Assembly: GCA_034687125.1 (NCBI GenBank)
Contig: JAQGBZ010000006.1
Location: 1 to 64,000, forward strand
From: Neelides folsomi
Lineage: Eukaryota; Arthropoda; Collembola; Neelipleona; Neelidae
Direction: 5' to 3'
DNA length: 64,000 bases
The notes under the pieces were generated by a model that saw only the letters and a list, made by a program, of their open reading frames with translations, was not told the DNA's origin and did not search any database. This document shows, piece after piece, positions 42,301-51,916 of this stretch (the stretch's first letter is position 1; every line of letters begins with the position of its first letter). The translations under genes and the position numbers were made by a program.

Positions 42301-43528
42301 AGTTAAAGGATTGATCGTACGAGCCAAATGAAATAAAAAACTAAAACCGGAAAAGTCGTCAAGTTGAGCTTAAAAATTTCCAATTGGATAACGAGGTAAA
42401 TTGAAGAAATCTCTTAGGGCAAACCATACGTTACCTTCTGTATAAAAAGGATTTGACACGCGACAGCGACATTGAATTCCCTCAAGAAGTCTTTTTCCCT
42501 TCCCAACTTCCCAATCCCTCACTTTATGCTCACAACTTCCCTGACCATGATTTACTATCGGGGAGATTACTTTGCATAAAATACACATTGATTATCAAAG
42601 GAAGCATTAATGTCAAACATTTAACCTTAGAGCCACTCTACAAAATTACTTCATCCCTAAAATACTCTCTTGAGACGGAGGTTCAAATGGAAACCGTTAT
42701 ATATTTAACTCCCTTTAAATGAGTCCTGAATGAGATTTAAATGTTCGCATCAGAGGAATCTCTCATTCTTACCTTTCTTAATTCTTTAATTTATGAGGGC
42801 GATAAATTAATTTAAATGAATAAAAAACTTCACACTGTATTAAAAACCCAAGCGAAATTGAGAGATTAAGTAATTTATGAAAGGAGAATTGACCGATTAA
42901 GACATTACGTTAAAAACTGTACATGAAATTAAAATTCTTAACGACCGCATTCTATTCCCTGTGGGTGTTTCGCAATATTTAAAATTCTCCTTAAATAACT
43001 TCAATCCCATTTAATTCAATTTTAAATCATTTTAAAATTAAGTATTGTTAAAATAAAACTATCAGTAATTTCTACGGCATATGTCAACTATAAATTATTC
43101 TCGCATTATGATTTAACTAAGAAATTAAATATGTTTTAAGAATTAATTTTAAAAAATAAATTAATTTAAAAACTTACTTTGTTTCCGACTAGAAGTAAAG
43201 GCACTTTGTCAGCTCCTTTGACTCTGCTAATTTGTTCTTTCATAGTCTTAATGTCTTGGAAAGTCTGATGGTTCGTGATGGAGTAAACGACCAAGAACCC
43301 CTGGCCATTTTTGATATATAGGTCCCGCATTGAGGCGAATTGTTCTGTCCCAGCCGTGTCCAAAATCTCCAATACACAGGGACTCCCATCCACCTCGATC
43401 TCCTTCCGGTAAAAGTCTTCAATGGTCGGGTCATACTTCTCCATGAAGCATCCCGAGACGAATTGGACGGTCAAAGCCGATTTCCCCACACCCCCCGAAC
43501 CCAACACGACCACCTTGAACTCCCGCAT
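36317..43528 (-). CDS. Rap2: Rap2-type small GTPase (186 aa)
   Basis: Ras-family membrane switch acting through TNIK/MINK-like kinases and RalGDS-type effectors. Two coding exons, 43178-43528 and 36317-36526, join in phase 0 inside the GNKVD motif, across a 6651-nt intron. All G boxes are present: GSGGVGKSA at 10-18 with Gly12, YDPTIEDFY at 32-40, [10 protein letters not shown] at 57-66, GNKVD and ETSAK. Phe39 is the residue that separates Rap2 from Rap1 (Ser39). The C-terminus [12 protein letters not shown] has palmitoylatable cysteines and a CAAX box ending in Leu, which predicts geranylgeranylation. Length is close to the 183 of human Rap2. A 5'UTR intron is likely (see 43529-44440). No other reading is plausible. 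Confidence 0.96.
36527..43177 (-). other. Single large Rap2 intron
   Basis: At 6.65 kb this intron is about fifty times longer than the introns of the neighbouring housekeeping genes. Parts (36840-37500 and about 42000-42700) share the GC-richer texture of the groucho introns; the rest is AT-rich. Frames inside have no domains. I see no transposon ends. It may host enhancers. Confidence 0.5.
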
Positions 43529-44440
43529 CGAAAAGTGATGATTTTTATCCTCGAGAGTTCTTAACCCTCATCGCCTCTTCCAAGATTCCACCGCCCTCCG
43601 TCTGCACGAGGTTCTTTGTGACTCCAGCCGAGTTTGGTAGAATTTTCTGGCTCGGGTAGAAATATTTTTGGGCGATGCGCGGAGAGGTGCGGCCGGCTCT
43701 TGATTGCTCTCGACTCGACTAAAGAGGGCAAGAAAAGAAGAACCTCATCATAATGAGCTTCAATCAATGATTTACCTGACGGATGGCCCTTCATTTACTT
43801 CCTAATTTAAATTTATTCATCACTGCGAATATTCTACTCTCGATTTATCACCTTCAATTCGACCTTCTAAAGATTACAACTTATTCACATCATTTAAATA
43901 TACAAAAATCTAATGTTAATTTCATACATTTTTATCTCTCACTTCAATGAACTTCACTTTTTATTATTTTCAATTTCGCAATCTCTCCGTTCTAATTAAA
44001 CTCCATCCAGCTCCCTTACATAAAATAAACCCTCACTTTAAAAATCCAACCACTGCATTGACAGATAACCAAAATCTAAAAAACTAGCTTCATTACTAAA
44101 TTTCCTAAATGATACCCTTCGTCTTCAAAATTCTCATTGAGCCAATTTCCCCAATATTGAAATTCTGTATAATTGGTTAATTTAAATAAACTTACCTCAA
44201 CTTAAAGATGGAGTTTTGAGAGTCGGAGAGCTGACGTATAAATGTTGAGAATTCCGAGTTGTTTAATTACACTTTGGTCACTATTTTTATTTAGCAATCC
44301 GAGGAGTGGTTGGGGTCCTTCATCGGAGATTAAATCGGGCTAACCATGTTGGCTGACTCTGTGATCTGGTCTCCCAGGGGAGGGAAGTTGCCTTTCTCTC
44401 CCAACTCTGTCTCTCCCCAAGAAGTGAGCAGTTGGCCCTC
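43529..44440 (-). promoter_or_regulatory. Rap2 5'UTR exons and promoter region
   Basis: In the minus strand a good acceptor (long pyrimidine tract then TTTAG) ends at 43719, giving a 5'UTR exon 43529-43718 just before the start codon. A good donor (GAG|GTAAGT) lies at 44194-44195, so a first non-coding exon would run upstream from 44196. The intervening 477-nt intron and the TSS position are inference. Confidence 0.5.
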
Positions 44441-44598
44441 TCGGGAAGGAGGATGAGACCGCAGAGCTCCACTCGGAGGAGGACCAACATCTCTTCAATT
44501 ACTCAACGAGACCACCGCTCACTCAACCCACCACCGAACTTCCTTCACGCTCCTCATCTCCACTCACCTCATCTTCGAATCATCTTCTCATCTACCTG

Positions 44599-44640
44599 TA
44601 TCGAAATCCCTTATACAGCGCTGTATAAGGGACTTTGATA
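44599..44640. repeat. 42-bp near-perfect palindrome without spacer
   Basis: The arms 44599-44619 and 44620-44640 are each other's complement at 19 of 21 positions with no loop. The inner 24 bp (44608-44631, centred on AGCGCT) are perfect. It lies upstream of the probable first Rap2 exon and about 1.1 kb before the ASCC1 start codon. With no loop it is a poor RNA hairpin; a symmetric protein-binding site or cruciform-prone DNA is more likely. Confidence 0.7.
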
Positions 44641-45729
44641 GGAAGAAACAAACTTTGATTCTCTCAAATTAAAACCGCAAGTGGGGGATGAGACAGATGG
44701 AGTTTTTATTCTCTAAAATGACACACGTTGGACGCATCAATCCTCCTTTGTTTTGCGGTGAACGAGAGACACTTCTTACACCCAAACACCTACAAGACAC
44801 ACAAATATTATACTTAATAGACTTGGATTAGAAGATGAAGAAAATAGAAACTTTTTCTAAATGTGTTACAATGTATTATGTATACTAAATTAAGCTAATT
44901 CATAAGATTGACACAGATTGACAAAACTTTTACTTTGATCATTTAACCATGTTTAAATTATGGTTAATTTTGAATTAAATTATACAAGGAAATGAATTGT
45001 ACTATTGCATGAAAATTTTGTGAATTCATGAATTTTAACATCAAAAATATTTAACAATTAGTTACATTAATAAACATGTAATTTTGTACCTATTTGATAT
45101 TCAATTTGGGAATGATCGAAAATAGTGCTTATGCATTTAGTGAGTCAAAGTTAATGTTATTATTGGATTAATGATTTGGATTAATATTTGGATTATGGGG
45201 TGTTATTGAGCCAATCACGGAAACGATACATAAAAGAAACTATTGAGCAATGTATTTTGATATACTATTTATATAAAATTAGTCATTATTGATAAAGGAC
45301 ATGAATAATAAAATAGGTTATGTGCATTTAAACTTTGTAATATTTATATTAAAAAATATATGGCAAGTTCTTTAACCTGCGTATAATTGTAAAAATTCTA
45401 TATGCATTTAACCATTAAACGTTAAAATCATTTAAAGTGGCATCATTGAACTTGATATCTCGCTAAAGCTCGAGAGCTGAACCACATGCAATTCGAATAT
45501 ACGTAATTTTTTCATTCCAACTTTCTAGCAATTAAAGTTAGAGTATTCAATTAAAGACTTCATAATTTTAATCAAATTGACAATTCGTTAATTTTAAGCA
45601 GCTAACGAGTGCTATTCATTTAACTGTGAAGACAGTTTCAGAATTGAGTCAAGTAAGTTAAAACTTAATTAAAACTTAATTAAAACATGATTCAATAATA
45701 TTCAATTGAAATTCATCCTTTATTGAAGA
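44641..45729. other. Intergenic region between Rap2 and ASCC1
   Basis: AT-rich sequence between two divergently transcribed genes. It should contain the ASCC1 promoter and 5'UTR. I see no clear TATA box, repeat or frame with protein features. Confidence 0.45.
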
Positions 45730-47481
45730 ATGGACGTTTTGAAGCCGGAGACAATTTGGGTTGATGGAAAATGTTATCGGAAAACTCCGAACAAAATCGC
45801 GTACGATATTGAAATTACCCGGACTAATCCGGGAACGTCTGGAGAAAATTGGAAAAGCGAAGCAAGCGGGGGTGGATATATAGAAGAGGATCTTTACGCC
45901 GATGGTATTTAAACATAATTATTAAATATTTATAATATAGACACATTTTATTTATTAGTTAATTCTCGCGGCACTTTATTTATTTATTAACAAAATAGAA
46001 ATATGCGGAGATGAAAGAGAGATCGGAGACGACGGCTACATCCTTGAACAAACTGAGAATGGATTTAAAACTTTTTGCGATAATATCCCAAGAGATCTCT
46101 TTTCAGTAATTATTGGACGCCAAGGATCAACAAAGATAAAGTTGGAATCCGAGACGAAAACAAAAATTATTGTGCCGGCAAGAGATAGACCTGATGGGTG
46201 TATTTGTAAGAAGCTTTCCAACTTAATATTTTATCATTAACTTCAATAAGTTTTACAATAATTTAACTTTCTTATTTGTTTTTAGCCATTAGAGGAATTT
46301 CGCGTCAAAATGTAATTGCTTGCCGAAGAAGAATTGATGATATTGCTTTTGGTGCAAGAATTCGCAAAGATCCAACCCATTTTGTTTGCTTTCCACTAAA
46401 TGTTCCAAGTGTTATGAATAAGTTTGAAGAATTCAAAGTAAGATTTAAAACAACAATTATCTTTAATTGCAATAGCAGTTTATCAATTCGAATTATGTTA
46501 AAATTGATTGCAAACAGACTTCTGTTCTTGAAGAATGTGCAAATGAAGGTATTGAAGAATCCATTTTTCAAGAAAAGGAGAAATTTCATTTGACTCTTTG
46601 TGTTTTAATTCTTCTTGATGAAAATGAAAGAAGTTTCATCAAAAGAGATCTTGAAGATTCACAAGCTTATATAAAGTAAAACAATTAAGCTATTAATTAC
46701 ATAAATATATTACACATTCCATAATATTTTTCAATATACAAAGTGAAGGTGATCTAACTATTTTTTATAGCAATTCTTTCAATAAAATAATATTTTAGTT
46801 CAATTGTGAATGGCGAAAAGCTTGAAGTTCATTTGAAGGGATTGGAAATAATGAACGACGATCCATCCAAAGTTGATGTTCTTTATGCTAAATGCTTAAT
46901 GAAAAATGACAAATTGCAAAATTTGGCTGATTCTGTAGTGAAAAGACTTAATGCAACTGGTAATGTATCTTAATCTCTGTTTAATTAATGTTAATAATTG
47001 TTATTTTATTTTGGTATTTCAGGATTAATGAAACCGAATCATTCAGATAAAGTCAAATTCCACATGACTTTAATGAACTCAATATTCAGAAACGAATCCA
47101 CTAATGCAGGGACAGACAGAGGAGATCGACGATGGAACAAAAAACAACCGTTTGATGCTCAGCAAATCCTTAAGGTTAGTATAAAATTTTAAAAGCAGAT
47201 TATGACCTACTCCCTGAGTGCACAATTGAATAGAAAATCTTGGTTTGAGCTCCCTTTCCATTTTCTATTCTATTGTGCACTCAAGGAGTTAAGTGGTCAT
47301 TATTTATATTTCTTGGATAAATTCATAATAATATTTTTAATTATTTTAAAAAAATTATTTATTACAGAAATTCGGAGATTTCGATTTTGGAAAAGTGGAA
47401 ATAAAGGAAATCCAAATAGCCATTAGGAAAACAAATGCAGCTAATGGATTCTACAGTTTGACTGCTAAAATCCCTATTTAA
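45730..47481 (+). CDS. ASCC1: ASCC1: activating signal cointegrator 1 complex subunit 1 (385 aa)
   Basis: Nuclear subunit of the ASC-1 complex, involved in transcription coactivation and ALKBH3-ASCC3 alkylation repair. Seven exons: 45730-45904, 45999-46205, 46286-46437, 46479-46675, 46799-46959, 47023-47174, 47368-47481 (1158 nt, in phase). The N-terminus MDVLKPETIWVDGKCYRK matches the family start. A KH-like domain (about 80-150) keeps the GxxG loop in IIGRQGSTKIKLESETKTKI. The C-terminal half is a 2H phosphoesterase/ligase-like domain with both His-x-Thr motifs, HLTL (His215) and HMTL (His311), and the family word MNDDPSKVDVLYAKC. The intron at 46438-46478 is only 41 nt. Length is like the human protein. 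A poly(A) signal AATAAA follows near 47674. Confidence 0.94.
47209..47289 (+). ncRNA. Candidate intronic microRNA precursor
   Basis: Inside ASCC1 intron 6 (47175-47367) a stem of two 30-nt arms (47209-47238 and 47260-47289) pairs at 28 of 30 positions, with two isolated mismatches and a 21-nt loop. Size, loop and mismatch pattern are those of a pre-miRNA. The arms contain TGAGTGCACAATTGAATAG (5p side) and CTATTCTATTGTGCACTCAA (3p side). I do not recognise a known miRNA family. It is on the sense strand, so it could be processed from the host intron. A simple inverted repeat is the alternative. Confidence 0.5.
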
Positions 47482-47891
47482 TTTTATGAGCTTTTAAGTT
47501 TTACTCCTTCTGTTACAATAATTAATATTAAATACTTGTAACAAGCTATAATTGAGTGACAATTCAAATAATAATAGTAACGTTATGTTTTGTAAACAAA
47601 ATTACGAATACTTTAAGTCTAAAGACCTTAAATTAAAAAAATATGTAAAATTAAAGAACTGGATTATTTTTGAATAAATTTGTAATAAAAATTGAAATTG
47701 TCGTATATAGAAGGAAATAGGAAATATTTCACATCATACCAAGATAAATATTTATAGGCGCATAAAAAGATGCAAAAATGTTTACGTGAATTAGTAAACA
47801 TCCCCAACCACGTCATAAACATTAATTAAACTGGTAAGTGGTTTGAACCAAAACAAAAACTTTGGTTGGCAGTCAATTTAAAATAAACAAG

Positions 47892-48733
47892 ATGAGGGTA
47901 ACTATTCTTTTTAGTTCTATTGTTTTCATATTTTTTAACTATAATTTAATTTCATTTGGCGAAAGTGTTAAAACATTTGAAACAAATTCAATGCATCTTA
48001 ATGTTGAAATAAAATCAAGAGAAAAAAGATTTCTTCGTTATAATTCTTTCTCTGCTCTTTACATTGGGTATGAATGATGTAAAGTTTACATTGTAAGCAT
48101 TAATAAATAATTTATTAATTAAATACAATCTTTCGTTTAAAGTATTCTTTTGGGGATTCCAATTACAACCGCATTACCAATCGTTGGTCAAGATTTATTA
48201 TACTCAAATGAATTTAATCATGGTCTACTCCGAGAAGAAAGATCGACCGAAGAAGAATTTGAAGATCATAGAATTGTTGAACCTTTTCTTCGCAAATTAA
48301 CATCATACTTTGACTTGTTAAAAGTGATTTGAAAAATTATAATCTACAAACCAAATTGTCCATTGTAATTTATAAATGATTTTAATTTTAGATGAACGAG
48401 AACAAATGTCAAATCCGAGCAATTTGCGAATTCTCAGCCAATCCGGAAAAATTCTACCCGATTTCCGACCTTTTCTTAAACAAAATTAATGTGAATGTCC
48501 CTCAAGGAATTTATAAAGATCCAGAAGGTCTGAACTCAACGAATAAAAGAAGTTTGTTCAGTGTCTTTAGCACTGCTGCAAATGATGGAATTGCTTTGGG
48601 AGAGAAAGGATGTTTAGAAAAATATGGAACTTGTAGAATCAGCTTGGACAAAAGAATGAATATGGGAGTTTTGGGATTTTGGAAATTTTTATCATCAATA
48701 ATTGATTTTAGCTTGGATGACGATATATTATAA
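47892..48733 (+). CDS. DM4/12-family secreted protein, copy A (232 aa)
   Basis: Member of the arthropod DM4/12 family of secreted proteins, whose biochemical role is unknown. Three exons: 47892-48067, 48143-48323, 48392-48733 (699 nt). An N-terminal signal peptide is clear (MRVTILFSSIVFIFFNYNLI). SREKRFLRYNSFSALYIG looks like a furin-type cleavage site followed by the family's RFL motif. LGIPITTALPI is the hydrophobic segment after it. The family core CQIRAICEFSANPEKFYPIS lies in the last exon, followed by a later pair of cysteines (CLEKYGTC). The start was taken at the ATG that opens the signal peptide. AATAAA at 48766-48771 fits its poly(A) signal. Confidence 0.85.
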
Positions 48734-49003
48734 ATCATTAAATCATAATCATAAGATTTTAAATGAATAAAGAAAAAAATTATATTCTCTCTATACGTTC
48801 AATTTCTGTATGCATAAAGTCGTTAAATAAGAGATTCAATAAAAAATATTTAATTGTATTTATAGTATAGTTAAAATAAACTACAATGTATTTTTAATGA
48901 TCTGTTTATGTTTGTTTACTTTTTTAAATATGTACAAATTGAATTTTAATGGGGAATTTTAATAGCGTTATTAATGGGGAAATCGGGATTCGGGCCAGAC
49001 AGA

Positions 49004-49010
49004 TATAAAA
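49004..49010 (+). promoter_or_regulatory. TATA box candidate for DM4/12 copy B
   Basis: TATAAAA about 440 bases before the ATG of the second DM4/12 gene, in a GC-richer island typical of a core promoter. A TSS near 49035 would give a leader long enough to hold a 5'UTR. Inferred from motif and position only. Confidence 0.4.
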
Positions 49011-49449
49011 ACTACCGTTAGACTAGTTGGGAAGATGTCCTATATTACTATCAATTTCCATTTTTACGATGAATTATGAAAAGCGTCAATAGCATTAATG
49101 CCCTGTATACAAACGGACAATTAAAAATATTCTTTGAAGTGAAGTGTTAGTTAACTTAGTTAATTGTTATGATCTTTAAGTGTGAAGTCATTTTTGCTCC
49201 ACTTCTTTTCCTTCAAGAATGGATTTTTTTTAAATAAATTAATAATTCATTGTTTTACAAATTACAAAGTCGTTCAACAGTGGCTTTTGAAAATGAGTTC
49301 AGATCAGTTTAAAAACTTGAAGAGAATTAATAAAACTTTGTTAAAATTTTATAAACTTTTAAACTTTAAAAAGTTCTAATCGTCCAGATAAATAAATAAT
49401 TCAAATCTTTAATAATCATTAATTTTATAAAATATAATTCAGAATTGAA

Positions 49450-51056
49450 ATGAAGCCTTCCATATCAAGTGTCTTAATCCCATTATTCACAATAATAGCA
49501 ATTATTATTTTAAACATGTCAAGTACTTTTGGCCATTTAAATGTTATGAATTTCGAAAATAGCAGCAGTTTACCTTCTTTTGAAGAAGTTGTTCTTTCAA
49601 GGAAGAAAAGATTTCTCCAATTCAACGTTGACGCCCAAGCTCATGTCGGCTTTCTGCTTTCGATTCCGATAACGATTGTTCTTCCGGTCATGTCAAACTT
49701 GTTCAATACTCGGCGATATGCAAGAAGTCTTGCTTATCTTAATCCTCCGGATGAAATTCCATCATTCGAAGACGATCCGATTGTCCAAGAATCTCTTGAT
49801 CGCGTTTCATCTTATTTTGAACTTCTTCATGTAAGTTGAGAAATTGAAACTGATTTTAGTCTCTCAATAGAAAACCCCAAATTACTATAAACGGTAGTGA
49901 TTATTAAAATAATTAAAAGTTTAAAGTAATGTTACATATAAAAATTGAACTATTTTCTATAAGTTAATTTTAATCGAATTCTACGATATTTAATTACTTA
50001 AATTTAATTAAAAAATCCAAATCTCCTTAAAATCTTAAAAGTTATTGTTGCTTAAATAAATCACCAATTTTTTAATAATCATATTCGATTTTTTATAGCA
50101 TTGAATTCAATTAATTGAGTCTTTCTAAAGAATGAAAATTTGTATTACAAAGTCATGTTATTTTGAATTCTACACCATCGATTGATATAAAAATGATTTT
50201 TAATTCATATTCTACTTACTTTTCGGTTAGTTAATTAAATGTTAATTAAATTCTTTTATTTAGGTTGATAAGATTTTTAAGATTCGCATTTTTTAGTATA
50301 CGCCACTTTTTACTTATAAACATTTTTTTATTCAATTTATTTTATTCATATTCATATACATAATTGAATAAGAATTGGTTAATTCAATTTTAACTATCAA
50401 TTAACTTTTCAAAATGTTGAGAGATTGGAATTTAGAAATCAACTTTATATCATTAAATATGTAAAATTCAAATATAAGAGCGTTACAATAAGCTTTTATA
50501 TAAATATACGAGGCCAAGTTTTAATATTCAAAGCAGGCCGGACTAATTAAATTTAAAGAAAAAACTTATGGTTAGACTTATTTGTGAATTAAAAGTTGTT
50601 TAAAATTCGTTGCCTATAATTTTAATAGAATAAATTTTTCGGCGAATTGAATGAATTATGAATATTCTATAAAATATGTTTTACATATAAATGCAAATCT
50701 TTCAGATCTCCGAACACTCTTGCCAGAAACGAGCCATATGCGAATTCTCTGCCAATGAAGATCTTTACTATCCAATTTCAGAACTCATTTTAAATCGAAT
50801 TAGAGATCCGATGATGCCCGCAATTACCGAATACAATGAAGAACTAAGAAATTCAACTTATATGAGTCTTTACAAAGTTTACTCAAAAGCTCTCGACACG
50901 GGACTTGGCTATGGAGAAAGAAAATGCGAAAAGGATTATGCAGAAAAATGTCCAATTTCTATTTCAGAAAGACTCAATATGCCTGTACTCAAATATTGGA
51001 ATTTAATTTCCTCAATGCTCAAATTCAACATTAAAGATAATTTTAAAGGTTATTAA
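49450..51056 (+). CDS. DM4/12-family secreted protein, copy B (243 aa)
   Basis: Paralogue of the upstream gene. Two exons, 49450-49830 and 50706-51056 (732 nt), are separated by an 875-nt intron. Signal peptide at 1-27 (MKPSISSVLIPLFTIIAIII...). SRKKRFLQFNVDAQAHVG is the basic site plus RFL motif, and LLSIPITIVLPVMS is hydrophobic. CQKRAICEFSANEDLYYPIS opens the Cys-bearing core and CEKDYAEKCPIS closes it. Copy A has an extra intron just after the RFL block (YIG|ILLG) that copy B lacks; the second intron lies at the same place in both. Arranged head to tail, the pair looks like a tandem duplication. Confidence 0.86.
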
Positions 51057-51916
51057 AAAATCAGTGAACATTATGGATTAATTACTTCATTTGCGGATTT
51101 TAATTATCATTGGTTGCAGTTTATTCAAATTATTTTGGGTTAACTTAAGTCTTAAAGTTAATAATTAAGAAATCGAATAATTTATGTGATTAAGGAATTT
51201 CTTGGGATTATTTTCTAATTCATTTTAACTTTTTAACATTGTTTAAAATATATATTATACACAACAAGAATATTGTACTAGGATTTAAGACTATTCAACG
51301 TAATATTTTCTAAACTTAAAACTTGAATAATGATTTAAAAATATATGTTGAAATAATTAACTTTATAAAATTAAATGAAAATTAGTTCATTTGTTATTAA
51401 AATAATAATGATATGAGAGTAATTACATAACTGTATAAATACTTATTAAAACAAGGAATTGTCGTAATTTAAAGTATTTTGTAAAGGTTACATAATTTAA
51501 CATTGTTAAATTTACAAGTTTAACGTCTCAAAAAGCAAAACTTTGATTTAAAACTAACTTTTGGGATGTATACTTGTATTAAAATAAAATATAATAAATT
51601 GATAACGATTGGCTTAAATATAACATCAAATGTTTGACTTAATTATTTGTGTAATATATGCATACTAATTGTTTATACAAATCATCTTTCATTTATTTTA
51701 AAATTTAGAAAATAACAACAGTATAACCCTTATTTGTATATTTAAATAATTACATATATACCCATTATATTTTTGGGTGATTAAAGTTATATTTCACACA
51801 ATTAACAATTTAAATAACGTTTCATCGGATGGAATGCAATCGGAGGTAAAATTTAGAAGCTTAATTACAATCACATTTAAGCTTTATGTTTTACAAACAG
51901 TTTAATAATAAATGTA
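51057..51916. other. Intergenic region between convergent genes
   Basis: AT-rich sequence holding the 3'UTR of DM4/12 copy B (plus) and of NXF1 (minus). No frame, repeat or RNA gene can be supported. Confidence 0.5.
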
